The position numbers and the translations under genes are program-made. Positions 55,322-64,000 of a stretch of DNA of 64,000 nt are shown here, piece by piece (position 1 is the first letter of the stretch; every line of letters begins with the position of its first letter). A model generated the notes under the pieces. That model was not told the DNA's origin. It searched no databases and was given only the letters and a program-made list of their open reading frames with translations. The stretch comes from CAVSVP01 sp963731125 (GTDB taxonomy: Bacteria > Pseudomonadota > Gammaproteobacteria > Competibacterales > Competibacteraceae). The stretch covers positions 400,390 through 464,389 of the forward strand of contig CAVSVP010000013.1 in assembly GCA_963731125.1 (NCBI GenBank), written 5' to 3'.

Positions 55322-56872
55322 CTTGACAATGTCACATTAGCCTCACGTGGGGCCGGTGTGGACTCTATTTTTAAGTCGTTGTTTTTTAAGCCGACTCTTG
55401 CGTGATCGGGTGCGATTAAGCAAATGCTCAATCACTCGTTCCGTAGCTTGTTCTTCGGTCAAGCGTTTCAGAGGCATAACCGCGCGCAGTAACTCCCGAA
55501 CATTGGCCACCGACAGAGCCGGTAAGACATCCGTTTCCAGTTCTTCGAGCAACGCCGGGTCACGAGAATGAGTCTGCGCCCAGTCGAGTTGGGTTTGCGC
55601 GATGAACCAGGAGGCGAGTACCGTCAAAGCGAGATGATGATCCCAGGCACGGTACTTCTGCGCCGGCCACTCATCCCAGCCCAGCTCGGACTTGGCATCC
55701 TGGTTGGCCCGTTCGATGACGTAGCGCTGGCACTTCCACCAGGCCAGTTGTTCCAATGAAGTGTCCGCTGAGGCGTTACCCAGGGCATAGCGGTAGCGGT
55801 CGGTGGCCTCTTCGCGCATCACCAGCCAGTCTTCCACGGCTTGACCGTCATGGACGGTCCAGACGCGGCGCGCAGCGAAGCGTTCGCACAGCTCACCCCG
55901 TTCGGTCGCCCGGACTCGAAGACGCTGCCAGGCCAGCGTCTCCCGCAAGCTGTCCACGCGGACCGTTTCCCCGGCCAGCACCTGCACCTGCGTCGGCTTT
56001 TTTCCTCGCTGACCCCGGCGCGGGGGAATGCCGAGCGTCGGTTTTTCCAGGTACACGGCCGTGTCGGCCGGGATTTCCGCCATATACCGCCGCTGAGCCT
56101 TTCGCACCTGGGCCCGTAGCCAACCACTCCGTCCGTACAGGCTATCGAAACCGACGATCTCAAACGGGAGACCACCCGCCATGACCTCTTGAATCCCCTC
56201 CCAGGCCAGTTCAACCTTGGTTTTGAACTTCACCGAATCAGGCATGCCCTGTTGCTTGCGCCGCTTTTGGTAGCCGGCCTCGAACCAGGCCTCGGGTAGA
56301 AACAGTTTGCCCAGAATCCAGGTCCAAAACCCAGACGCCACCGTGAGATTCACGTAGCTCAACAACACGCCCACTTGGCTGGTTTCTACCTTGCCCAGCC
56401 GACCCTTATATGGCTTGGCCGCCCCGGCACTGGCATCGCCGGCGTTCTCGTCGGCACTTTCGTCGACCAGAACCACGGCGCCCCTCGTCAGTTCCGGAAC
56501 CGCTTTCACTTCCGCTTGGACCTGGCGGTAGACCGTCTCAGCCGACCCCGGCGAGTGACTCATGAAGTGTTGGAGGTTTTGCTCTTCAACACCCGCCTCT
56601 CGCGCGATTCCGCTATAGTGTCGATTCCCCTCCATACGCAGCAGTCCGCTCAGATAATGCCGCGCATAGACGCTGCCGTCTCGGGTTTGGGTCTTGAAAC
56701 AGCTCCGGTAGCGCGCCCAAAACTCAGGCAGCCGCTGCCCCAGCGTTTGAATCGCCTCCGGCACCAGTCCCCACCGACACCCCAGCTCTTTTTTGTCATC
56801 ACCATCACTTTCCTACGAAAAATCATTATGATACAAACTCATCGATCATTTGGGAAATGTGACATTGTCAAG
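55322..56872 (-). mobile_element. IS701-family insertion sequence, 1551 bp
   Basis: Perfect ends CTTGACAATGTCACATT (55322-55338) and AATGTGACATTGTCAAG (56856-56872), with TTAC on both sides (55318-55321, 56873-56876) as a 4-bp target duplication. It sits directly upstream of the PhyH gene. Confidence 0.92.
55343..56764 (-). CDS. IS701-family transposase
   Basis: A 473-residue DDE transposase, complete. Landmarks are LVDESADENAG (first Asp), VGFDSLYGRSGW (second Asp) and ERANQDAKSELG (Glu), together with LRMEGNRHYSGIAREAG near the N-terminus typical of the family. The C-terminus is basic. With exact ends and an intact gene, this copy is probably recent and active. Confidence 0.93.
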   Translation of the reverse strand: MPEAIQTLGQRLPEFWARYRSCFKTQTRDGSVYARHYLSGLLRMEGNRHYSGIAREAGVEEQNLQHFMSHSPGSAETVYRQVQAEVKAVPELTRGAVVLVDESADENAGDASAGAAKPYKGRLGKVETSQVGVLLSYVNLTVASGFWTWILGKLFLPEAWFEAGYQKRRKQQGMPDSVKFKTKVELAWEGIQEVMAGGLPFEIVGFDSLYGRSGWLRAQVRKAQRRYMAEIPADTAVYLEKPTLGIPPRRGQRGKKPTQVQVLAGETVRVDSLRETLAWQRLRVRATERGELCERFAARRVWTVHDGQAVEDWLVMREEATDRYRYALGNASADTSLEQLAWWKCQRYVIERANQDAKSELGWDEWPAQKYRAWDHHLALTVLASWFIAQTQLDWAQTHSRDPALLEELETDVLPALSVANVRELLRAVMPLKRLTEEQATERVIEHLLNRTRSRKSRLKKQRLKNRVHTGPT

Positions 56873-57163
56873 TTACCCACCTATATTTTAAATAAAAAAT
56901 ACAGTTATTTGTTTTTATTCAATATTTATTCATCGAAATCTTTATGTCACAGTTTGCCAGTGCTTAAGAAACATGCCTCATATTTCGTCACTTTGAAAAT
57001 CCTGGCGGCCAAACCCTAATGCCAACGGCATTTCTCCCGCTGCGCAGCCGGGGACCGAGACGCCAAAACGATGGTCACTAATAGTGTGATTAGCAGATCC
57101 AGCGAACGTTTTAAGCTTTTCTTAAAGCCTCTGATTTATGCAACAACCGGCGTAAGTAAGCCT
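56873..57163. other. AT-rich intergenic region
   Basis: Bases 56873-57010 are strongly AT-rich. No gene, clear promoter or terminator is supported here. Confidence 0.5.
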
Positions 57164-58618
57164 TTATAGCACGGGCCCGAGCATTGCGATGGTGTTATTC
57201 CAGAGCCGCCGGCGCCAGGTCCAGCCCTCAACCATCTCGCCGGTGATGGGTTTGGATAAGGCGATGTAGCTGTCCTGGCGTTGGCGCATAGCGGCGGTCA
57301 ACATCGGGTCATAAAACAGGATATTGTTCTCGTAATTGAGATCGAAGCTGCGGCGGTCCATGTTGGCGGAACCAATCAGTGTCACCTCCCCGTCCAGGGT
57401 CAAAGACTTGGTGTGCAGCAATCCTCCCACGTATTCGAATATTTTAACTCCGGCGGCCAGCAGGTCGCCGTAATAACTTCGACTTGCCGCAGCGACGATC
57501 CAGGAGTCGTTCTTCGCCGGAAAAATGATGGTAGTGTCGACACCGCGGCGAGCACTTGCGCATAAGGCGGCCTGCATGGACTCGTCGGGGACGTAGTAGG
57601 GTGTCGAGATAACCAGTTCACGGCGGGCAGTGTACATTAGCGATTCGAACGTTTCGGGCATGGCTGAGTAACGTACCGTCGGCCCGGTGCCGATCACCTG
57701 TGCCGTTAGCCCCGGCGAGACTGCCAGGATGGGTTTGCACAGCAGGTCGGCTATATCGTCATCCACATGAGCCATCCAGTCGCCAGCGAACAGATGTTGA
57801 TTCTGGCGTGTGATCGGCCCCTTGAAGCGTATCATTGCATCCACCCAGGGTGCGTATTTCGCCTTGATACGAAATTCCGGGTCGGCGCAGTTCTGACTTC
57901 CGCAATAAGTGATGTGATCGTCGATGACGACGATCTTGCGATGATTGCGCAGATCGATGCGGCCCCGCAACGCTCGTAGCAGCGGATTGCCGATGGGTAA
58001 GGCACGGGCCAGGCGGACGCCGGCTGCACTCATGGCCCGCCAATGTTCGGAACGAATTATCAGGCGCGAACCCAGGTCGTCCGCTATGGCGCGGCAGGTG
58101 ACACCGCGCGCGGCAGCCCGCTTCAGCGCCTCGACGACCTTGCAGCCGTTATGGTCTGGCAGCCAGATGTAAAAGAGCAGGTGAACGTGATCCTGCGCGG
58201 CATCGATGTCGGCCACCATGGTATCAATGGTGGCGTTGGAATCCGGCAGCAAACGCCCGCCGTTGCCACCGACGGACTCGAACCCGCTGATAGAGTGGCC
58301 AACCCGAAACAGGTGTGCATAGCGTTGCGGCACATCGGCCTGCAGAGTCTTTACGTTCGCGCCCGCGGCTTCGGCAACATCCGGCATTCGCTTGAGCACC
58401 TCACGCATCCGCTCGACGCGGCGCCGACCGATGTTCACTTCCCCGAACAAAATGTAGGCCAGGATGCCCAGCACCGGCAGGGCGATAACGACCACCACCC
58501 AGGCAATCCGCGAAGCCGGCTCCCGATGCGGCCGCAGTAGCACCCGCACGATAAGTCCACCCTGGATCAACAGATGCAAGGCCACTAACAGTGCCGCGAC
58601 CAAAGGTGTTTCGCTCAT
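57164..58618 (-). CDS. cls: Cardiolipin synthase
   Basis: A 484-residue phospholipase-D-type cardiolipin synthase: two N-terminal membrane helices (LVALHLLIQGGLIVRVLL, IAWVVVVIALPVLGILAYILF) and two HKD motifs, HRKIVVIDDHITYCGSQN and HTKSLTLDGEVTLIGSANMD. It joins two phosphatidylglycerols into cardiolipin at the inner membrane. The length matches the ClsA type. It is followed by no gene in the same direction within 290 bp. Confidence 0.94.
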   Translation of the reverse strand: MSETPLVAALLVALHLLIQGGLIVRVLLRPHREPASRIAWVVVVIALPVLGILAYILFGEVNIGRRRVERMREVLKRMPDVAEAAGANVKTLQADVPQRYAHLFRVGHSISGFESVGGNGGRLLPDSNATIDTMVADIDAAQDHVHLLFYIWLPDHNGCKVVEALKRAAARGVTCRAIADDLGSRLIIRSEHWRAMSAAGVRLARALPIGNPLLRALRGRIDLRNHRKIVVIDDHITYCGSQNCADPEFRIKAKYAPWVDAMIRFKGPITRQNQHLFAGDWMAHVDDDIADLLCKPILAVSPGLTAQVIGTGPTVRYSAMPETFESLMYTARRELVISTPYYVPDESMQAALCASARRGVDTTIIFPAKNDSWIVAAASRSYYGDLLAAGVKIFEYVGGLLHTKSLTLDGEVTLIGSANMDRRSFDLNYENNILFYDPMLTAAMRQRQDSYIALSKPITGEMVEGWTWRRRLWNNTIAMLGPVL

Positions 58619-58734
58619 TGGCTGAATCTTCGGGTAGAGAGGGTTGATCCTTTCCTGAGTTATCCCCGCCCGACGGAAATCAGTTCCGCGGCGGCTCTTC
58701 TTCTTATGGTTAATCTCTCTCTGGTTCGCCGCCT

Positions 58735-59049
58735 CTACGTGTTTTTATCCCACATCACATTGCTTTTTGCCTTCGCTGCAGCCGACAGCAATTCAATCAA
58801 TGGGATGGCGCGGTGGGCCAGACTCACGGTGCGTTCACTGTCTTCTTCATTCACAGAATTCTCTGGAACCGATGCTGCCTTGTCGGCTTCAATTGCTGCT
58901 TTTAAACGCGCCAGCGCCTCCGGGACATCCTCCGCAAGGAGGGCACCGGGGATCGTTCCGCTGTGCCCCATTAGCTTTAACAGCTGCACCGCAACGTCGC
59001 CAAACATCGTGATGTCTGCGTATGCATCACAGGAAAATGTCACTAACAT
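58735..59049 (-). CDS. DUF1840 domain protein
   Basis: A 104-residue protein with the DUF1840 pattern ADITMFGDVAVQLLKLMGHS near the N-terminus and a helical C-terminal part. The family is common in Beta- and Gammaproteobacteria and has no known function. GAGG lies five bases before ATG 59049. It is divergent from the higBA pair. Confidence 0.88.
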   Translation of the reverse strand: MLVTFSCDAYADITMFGDVAVQLLKLMGHSGTIPGALLAEDVPEALARLKAAIEADKAASVPENSVNEEDSERTVSLAHRAIPLIELLSAAAKAKSNVMWDKNT

Positions 59050-59156
59050 AATTACCTCGCCTCTCTGGTGCTGGATTCAACATCATGCCAGCGTTTCGTC
59101 TTATCTCCATGACTTTTCTGCCAACGACCTCTTACGATTTACAATTTCTGTTTACT

Positions 59157-59196
59157 ATTATACAGCTAATCATTATACCACTTTATGATATTATAC
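59157..59196 (+). promoter_or_regulatory. Candidate operator array of higBA
   Basis: ATTATAC occurs three times (59157-59163, 59172-59178, 59190-59196) just upstream of the toxin ATG, in AT-rich sequence. Such repeats near the promoter fit autoregulation by the antitoxin. Confidence 0.5.
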
Positions 59197-59203
59197 TAAT
59201 GTC

Positions 59204-59500
59204 ATGATAAAGAGCTTCGCCAATCAAGGAACAATTGATATTGCACTGGGTAAGACATCGAAAGCAGCCAGGCAGCTTTTGCCAAAACAGTTGCATGCTG
59301 TAGCTCGACGAAAGTTGGCTCGAATAGATTTTGCGACACAAATTGATGATCTAAAAGTTCCTCCAGGTAATCGCCTAGAAAAACTCAGTGGTAACAGAAG
59401 TGGACAGTGGTCGATTCGCATAAATGATCAATACCGAATTTGTTTTTCTTGGGTAGATTCTGGCGATGCTGAAGTGGTTGAAATTTGTGATTACCATTGA
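59204..59500 (+). CDS. higB: RelE/ParE-superfamily toxin, HigB-1 type
   Basis: The 98-residue toxin of the proteic killer (HigB/RelE) type has the family blocks LPPGNRLEKL-like text (KVPPGNRLEKLSGNRSGQW), SIRINDQYRICF and a C-terminal VEICDYH. It is expected to be a ribosome-dependent mRNase. The antitoxin gene follows 15 bp downstream, giving the inverted toxin-first order typical of HigBA. This pair is intact, unlike the one at 42.6-44 kb. Confidence 0.92.
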   Translation: MIKSFANQGTIDIALGKTSKAARQLLPKQLHAVARRKLARIDFATQIDDLKVPPGNRLEKLSGNRSGQWSIRINDQYRICFSWVDSGDAEVVEICDYH

Positions 59501-59515
59501 TTGCTGGAGATGATA

Positions 59516-59827
59516 ATGGTTACGAAAGTAGAAGAGCCAATTAAATTTAATATACACCCTGGTGAATTGTTGCAAGAAAACATCAAAGAAATGGGCATCA
59601 CGCAAACAGAGCTGGCCCGTCGGTTACATGTAACACCAGGGGTAATCAATGAGATTTGTAATCAAAAACGCGGTATTTCTGTTGAAATGGCTCTAAAATT
59701 GGGTCGTGTGTTTAAAGTGAGTGCTCAATTTTGGATTAACGCTCAAAAAAACTGGGAATACAGTCAGCTTAATGAAGCGGATTATGACTATATAAAGCCG
59801 TTTTCAGATAGAGAAATACAGGCATAG
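59516..59827 (+). CDS. higA: HigA-family antitoxin (XRE helix-turn-helix)
   Basis: 103 residues. The text IHPGELLQENIKEMGITQTE and TPGVINEICNQKRGISVEMAL is the HigA (VapI) signature. GGAG lies shortly before ATG 59516, so the upstream TTG at 59501 is not the start. It neutralises the toxin and probably represses the operon through the ATTATAC sites. Confidence 0.92.
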   Translation: MVTKVEEPIKFNIHPGELLQENIKEMGITQTELARRLHVTPGVINEICNQKRGISVEMALKLGRVFKVSAQFWINAQKNWEYSQLNEADYDYIKPFSDREIQA

Positions 59828-59967
59828 ATCACCGATCACCTTGTCTCTGGTGTCGGAAATTGAGAAAGTATGAGGGAAATTTGACAGTTGCCCTATAGGA
59901 TGGGCGTGTTCGCTTGATATAGGGCACCGTCCGGCGCCCCCTTGAATCATAACGGATGTTTTTCGGA

Positions 59968-61290
59968 CTACTGGGTAAAGCCCGCGAGGTAAATGGGGCG
60001 ATTATCCTCACGCAAAATAGCATAGGTAATCCCAATCCCCTGGGAATTGACGTACATAAACTTGCCGTTGGGCAAGAAGCAGGCGCCGGCGAACTCGCTG
60101 GTATCAAGGATGTTATGAGCAAACTGGAATAAACCGCCCGAAGCATCTACACCGACAACGTACTGGCTTTAGTTCGGATCTCCCTCTTCGCCACCGCTGC
60201 CGTCTTCACAGAGGTAAAGAGTTCCGTCCCGAGCTATGGTCATGTTGTCCGGACCGTCCAGCAGGTTCTCGTTGGTGGACTCGACGATCAGAGTGACGGT
60301 TTCGGTGTGTGGGTCGTAGCACCAGACCTGACCTTCGCCGATATCGCCGGCACCGCTGCATACCCAGTAATGCTTGCCCCGATGATACCAGGCGCCTTCA
60401 CCGCGCCACCACACGGCGGCACCCTTGGCCTGCGCTTCGAAGCGCAGGGTATCATCATCCGGGTCGACATCATCAAGCTTTACCCAATCTACCTCAAGAG
60501 GCTGACCCAGGAAGGGCAGCATACTACCTGAAGCACCACGATCAAGGCCGCGGGTGTCGACGATCTTGACTTTGTTGTCTAAGACTATAGTGGGAAGGTA
60601 GGAGCCGTTGCATTTGGAACGCTGGCCTGACTTGATAACCATGGCGTACAGGTCCCCCCCTTCCTGAAGATCACCGAAACCGTTGGGACGCTTATACGGC
60701 ACAAACCTGTAATAGGCGCTGTCGCCTCGGTCCTCGGTTTGGTAGACGTAGCCGGTCTGAGGGTCGACGGTCACTGCTTCGTGGTTCATCCGGCCCATGT
60801 CAATCAGGGGAATGGGGTCCACTGCCTCAAGCAGCTGCGAAGGCACCTCGAAATTGTAACCGTGCTTTTTTGTAGCGAGGCTGTTAAGGGAGGCTGGGGT
60901 GGTCACGTCTTCCTCACAGCTGAGCCAGGAACCCCAGGGGGTAGGGCCGCCGGCGCAATTGCGGATGGTGCCACCCAGTGAAACATAGTCCTCCACTACA
61001 CGCTCGTTACGATCGACAATTACTGTAGAAGTGCCGCCGCCGCCGAGACCGGCCCCTGCACCAGTGAAGAGATCATATTGTTTTCCGTTGGCCGATAGAC
61101 AGCCAAGGAGATTGCCGGCCTCAGCCTCGTCAATGCTTAATTCATGATTACGCACCAGGATGTAGTTACCTCGACGTCCCTGGAAACAGGCCATACCGTC
61201 GTGGTCTCCGGGTACCAGGTTTCCGTCGCTCATCGTGTCGTCACGGATAGAAATGGCTGTGTATTGAAACACTTCGGGCAACTCGAGCGT
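59968..61290 (-). pseudogene. PhoX-like (DUF839) protein, interrupted at both ends
   Basis: The main part (61290-60172) shows DUF839 text: ELPEVFQYTAISIRDDTMSD, RNHELS, GGTSTVIVD, GRMNHEAVTVDPQTG and EDGSGGEEGDPN. A TAA at 60169-60171 interrupts the same frame; reading continues after it as QYVVGVDASGGLFQFAHN through GIGITYAIL to a TAG at 59968. A single base change (for example from CAA) explains it. The 5' end, including the signal peptide, is missing where the IS66-like element begins. PhoX relatives are Ca/Fe-dependent periplasmic phosphatases. Confidence 0.82.
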
Positions 61291-61295
61291 AAATA

Positions 61296-61319
61296 TTCGG
61301 CCACCCCATGGTGGCCGAA
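61296..61319. repeat. Perfect 10-bp hairpin at edge of IS66-like element
   Basis: TTCGGCCACC-CCAT-GGTGGCCGAA is a perfect palindrome. It lies where PhoX homology ends and about 45 bp before the IS66-type gene begins. It may mark the element's left boundary. Confidence 0.55.
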
Positions 61320-61364
61320 AAATAGCACGGGACACAAAAGGAAAAATAGTGTATAAACGGGTCC

Positions 61365-63170
61365 ATGGAAGGTACCCCAAACACTCACCTTACAGCTGAG
61401 CAGCCTCACCCGGGGTTTTGTGTCATTGGAGAACCCTGCTCCCGCTTTGCTCAAGACGGGGTGACGATTACCAAACAAGAACACATCGAGCTACGCCAGC
61501 GAGCCAGCTATTGGGAAGCCCAGCATGGGCGAGCCAAAGCCAAGATAGCGCAGCTGGAACAAGAGCTGGTTGGCAAGGATGCCAACATCAAAGATCTGCA
61601 GAACCGCTTGTTCGGGAAGCAGAGCGAGAAGCACGCGGGGCTGAAGTCTGAAAAGGACGACTCCGCTGAGCCCCGCTCGAGGCGCCAGCGTGGCCAACAA
61701 CCAGGCCATCGTAGCCATGCGCGTACCCAACGGGCTCATCTTCCCGTGGTGACCGAGGAGAGGGAGCTACCGGCGGAGGAGACATGCTGTGCGCAGGGTG
61801 GCTTACCGCATCGGCGTAATCCGGCCCTGGATGAGCAGAGTGAGGTCATTGAGGTGGAGGTGAAAGCCCACCGCCGTCGCTATCGTCGCCAGTCCTATAC
61901 CCGCCACCCGGGTTGCCGCTGTGAGGGTACGCCGGTCATTATCACCGCTCCTGCCCCCGCGCGGTTGATTCCCCGCCGCCCCTACGGGGTCAGCTTCTGG
62001 GTGGAAGTGATCTTGGGAAAATACCGCTATGGGCAACCCACCCACCGTTATCTGCAGGACCTCAGGGATCAGGGCCTGCCGGTTTCACCGGGAACGGTCG
62101 GCGGTGGCTTGCAAGCGCTCGTGCCCCTGGTTGAGCCGGTGCGCGAAGCCCTCTACGACCAACAGATGAGTGAACGGCTGTTTCACAACGATGAGACCCG
62201 CTGGGAAGTGTGTGTGGAGCGCGAGGACAAGGTCGGCACCCGCGGGTATCTGTGGCTAACCCGTTCGGCCTCGGTCATCTTCTATTGTCTTGACCCGAGT
62301 CGCAGTGCGGCGGTGCCGGGGGCGCATTTTGCGGGCTTGAAGCATGACCAGGTCATTATCGTCTGCGATCGCTATAGCGCGTACAAAAAGCTCGCCCGAC
62401 TGGTCGAGGGCATCCTGCTGGCCTTCTGCTGGGCGCACGTACGTCGTGATTTCCTGAATGCCGGACGATCCTTTGCCGAGTTGCAAGGGTGGGCGCTGGA
62501 GTGGAAGGAGCGCATTGGCACACGCTATCATCTCAACGCGCTGCGTCTGGAACAGCGGAATTCGGAGCGGACACTGAGCGAGCAGTCTGAGGCCTTCACG
62601 GAACACCACCAGGCGCTGCAAACGACTCTGCAACGAATGCATGGGGAAGCCACGCGGGTGGTGGCGCCTAACAGTGCCGGCGTGCCACTCCTTCCTTCGG
62701 CCGCCAGCGAAGCGCCGTCGAGTACGCCGGTGGCCCCCTTATCCAAGGGGGCGCAACGCCAACAACAGCAGGTGCTCCAGAGCCTGCTTGAGCACTGGCC
62801 AGGGCTGACTCTCTTTCTCGATCACCCCGAGGTTCCTCTGGACAACAATCGCGCCGAGAACAGCCTGCGTACCCCGGTGACCGGACGCAAGCACTACTAT
62901 GGATCGGGCAGCCTCTGGAGTGCGCAGTTGGCCGCCACCCGCTTCTCGGTGCTGCAGACGTTGGAGCTGTGGGGCATTAACCCGCGGCACTGGTTGACGG
63001 TTTATCTCCAGGCGTGTGCCGACAATGGCGCCCGCCCCCCGCGGGATCTCGATCCCTTTCTGCCGTGGCGCATGGAGGAACCGCGACGTGCTGAGCTGAC
63101 CCGACCCTATTCCCCCCAGGCGCCACCGGCCTCACCCACCGCACCCGTACCCGGTCACGACCGCTCGTGA
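61365..63170 (+). CDS. IS66-family transposase (TnpC-like)
   Basis: A 601-residue protein with the N-terminal coiled coil and leucine-rich region of IS66 TnpC (QLEQELVGKDANIKDLQNRL), a zinc-binding-like block (CCAQGG, CRCEG), DDE residues in FHNDETRWEV, VICDRYSAYK and NNRAENSLR, and a Pro-rich C-terminal tail. A polar insert of about 40 residues (SAGVPLLPSAASEAPSSTP) interrupts the region before the Glu. No tnpA or tnpB gene precedes it. The stop TGA overlaps the GTG of the next gene (GTGA). Confidence 0.88.
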   Translation: MEGTPNTHLTAEQPHPGFCVIGEPCSRFAQDGVTITKQEHIELRQRASYWEAQHGRAKAKIAQLEQELVGKDANIKDLQNRLFGKQSEKHAGLKSEKDDSAEPRSRRQRGQQPGHRSHARTQRAHLPVVTEERELPAEETCCAQGGLPHRRNPALDEQSEVIEVEVKAHRRRYRRQSYTRHPGCRCEGTPVIITAPAPARLIPRRPYGVSFWVEVILGKYRYGQPTHRYLQDLRDQGLPVSPGTVGGGLQALVPLVEPVREALYDQQMSERLFHNDETRWEVCVEREDKVGTRGYLWLTRSASVIFYCLDPSRSAAVPGAHFAGLKHDQVIIVCDRYSAYKKLARLVEGILLAFCWAHVRRDFLNAGRSFAELQGWALEWKERIGTRYHLNALRLEQRNSERTLSEQSEAFTEHHQALQTTLQRMHGEATRVVAPNSAGVPLLPSAASEAPSSTPVAPLSKGAQRQQQQVLQSLLEHWPGLTLFLDHPEVPLDNNRAENSLRTPVTGRKHYYGSGSLWSAQLAATRFSVLQTLELWGINPRHWLTVYLQACADNGARPPRDLDPFLPWRMEEPRRAELTRPYSPQAPPASPTAPVPGHDRS

Positions 63171-64000
63171 GCTATCGCTACTGTGGTCGCCACTTCCGTG
63201 CCGAGGAGATCGCCCAAATCCGTCGGCTCATTGCTGAGGCGCCCGGACGCACCCGCGCCGAGCTCTCCCGATTGACCTGTCAGGTCCTGGGCTGGTACAA
63301 GGCCGATGGCGGCTGGAAAGACATGTCCGCCCGCGTCGCCATGCTACGGATGCACCGCGATGGGCTCATCGAGCTGCCACCCCCGCGTCACCCCCAACCC
63401 CGGGCAACGGTGGCGATCACTTCGCAAACCGATCCCGGGCTACCGATCGTCAGCCCGGCTCGGGCCCTCACCCCGCTACGACTGCAACCGGTTCAAAACC
63501 GCCAGGATTCGCGGCGGTGGAACGAGTACCTCCACCGCTACCACTATCTCGGCTATCAACCCCTGCCTGGCGCCCAATTGCGCTACCGCATCTTCTCCGG
63601 CCCACAACTGATCGCGCGGCTCGGCTTTGGCGCCGCCGCCTGGCAGGTCGCGCCACGCGACCGCGATATCGGCTGGCGCCCTGAGCAGCGCACGCGACAT
63701 CTGCCGCTGATCGTCAACAATGCCCGCTTTCTGATCCTGCCCTGGGTGCACTCCCGCAATCTGGCCTCCATGATCTTAGCCAAGGCCGCCCGGCTGCTTC
63801 CCAGGCAGTGGCAGCAGCGCTATGGCTATCGCCCCGTCCTGCTAGAGACTTTCGTGGAGAAACCCCGCTTTCAGGGCACCTGCTACCAAGCGGCCAATTG
63901 GGTTTACCTGGGTCAAACTCAAGGCCGGGGGAAACTCGGACCGGCTCGAAAACAGAGTGTTCCCATCAAGGACTTATGGGTTTATCCTTTGGATCAACAC
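63167..64000 (+). CDS. DUF4338 (DruA-like) protein, 3' end cut by window
   Basis: From GTG 63167 a single frame of 278 codons runs to the end of the window. The N-terminal 80 residues look like a helical, HTH-type region (TRAELSRLTCQVLGWYKADG). The rest matches DUF4338: YHYLGYQPLPGAQLRYRI, VNNARFLILPWVHSRNLAS, YGYRPVLLETFVEKPRFQGT and YLGQTQGRGK. DUF4338 defines DruA of the Druantia anti-phage system, but many members occur alone or with transposases. The four-base overlap with the IS66-type gene indicates coupled translation. Confidence 0.85.
   Translation, partial: MSYRYCGRHFRAEEIAQIRRLIAEAPGRTRAELSRLTCQVLGWYKADGGWKDMSARVAMLRMHRDGLIELPPPRHPQPRATVAITSQTDPGLPIVSPARALTPLRLQPVQNRQDSRRWNEYLHRYHYLGYQPLPGAQLRYRIFSGPQLIARLGFGAAAWQVAPRDRDIGWRPEQRTRHLPLIVNNARFLILPWVHSRNLASMILAKAARLLPRQWQQRYGYRPVLLETFVEKPRFQGTCYQAANWVYLGQTQGRGKLGPARKQSVPIKDLWVYPLDQH

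Noticed and set aside
58706..59188. 160-codon plus-strand frame over the DUF1840 gene
   Set aside because: The opposite strand has a clear DUF1840 protein with a good ribosome binding site.
63167..64000. A complete Druantia defence system
   Set aside because: Only a DruA-like DUF4338 is seen and it is coupled to a transposase; the other Druantia genes, including the large DruE helicase, are not in the window.

Overview
The window looks like a piece of a gammaproteobacterial chromosome, judged from the set of families present: MlaA, an AaeX/AaeA/AaeB-like efflux set, a NodT-type outer-membrane lipoprotein, malate synthase A, the Y1/RAYT transposase with Pseudomonas-type REPs, and GG-N10-GC sigma-54 promoters. 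I cannot name the genus. No rRNA, tRNA or CRISPR array is visible. The region is rich in mobile DNA and in decaying genes.

Layout. 1-9.1 kb: an acidic repeat protein, a GH15 glucosidase, an SDR with a C-terminal membrane anchor, a YihY/BrkB membrane protein, a PRC-barrel protein with about a dozen nine-residue repeats, and a SulP transporter followed by a truncated ion-channel remnant. 9.3-14.9 kb: CsbD protein 1 behind a sigma-54-like promoter, a DegP-type protease, a PAP2 phosphatase and a UPF0182 membrane protein. 15-21.6 kb: a minus-strand metabolic operon (TPP enzyme, enolase-superfamily enzyme, FAD/Fe-S oxidoreductase with two frameshifts, ASRT-family ligand-binding protein) ending in a remnant of a VTT membrane domain. 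21.9-24.7 kb: CsbD protein 2 behind a near-consensus sigma-54 promoter, a repeat lipoprotein and malate synthase. 25-30.6 kb: CHAD protein and PPK2 (polyphosphate biology), REP pair and other palindromic repeats, a RAYT transposase split by a 111-bp MITE, and a CPA1 antiporter.

31-49.3 kb is an insertion-sequence hot spot: IS4, ISAzo13, IS5 and IS1634 elements have inserted at or in an AI-2E transporter, a second SulP gene, a higBA toxin-antitoxin locus and an MscK-like mechanosensitive channel. For most of these the element ends and target duplications can be read directly, and removing the element restores one open frame. Between them lies a minus-strand transport operon: SulP, two-helix K+ channel, FUSC (frameshifted), DUF1656, HlyD, CPA1 antiporter. 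49.3-61 kb: MlaA, an alpha/beta hydrolase, a broken secreted protein, a NodT lipoprotein, a dead LuxR fragment, a PhyH dioxygenase with an IS701 element just upstream, cardiolipin synthase, DUF1840, an intact higBA pair, and a PhoX-like gene with an in-frame stop. 61.3-64 kb: an IS66-type transposase whose stop overlaps the start of a DUF4338 (DruA-like) gene that runs off the window.

Main themes: envelope and osmotic/acid/ion stress (SulP, K+ channels, antiporters, mechanosensitive channel, CsbD, DegP, MlaA), probable sigma-54 control of three transcription units, two paralogous SulP+channel cassettes, and a high number of pseudogenes. Some single-base frameshifts lie in homopolymers and could be sequencing errors.
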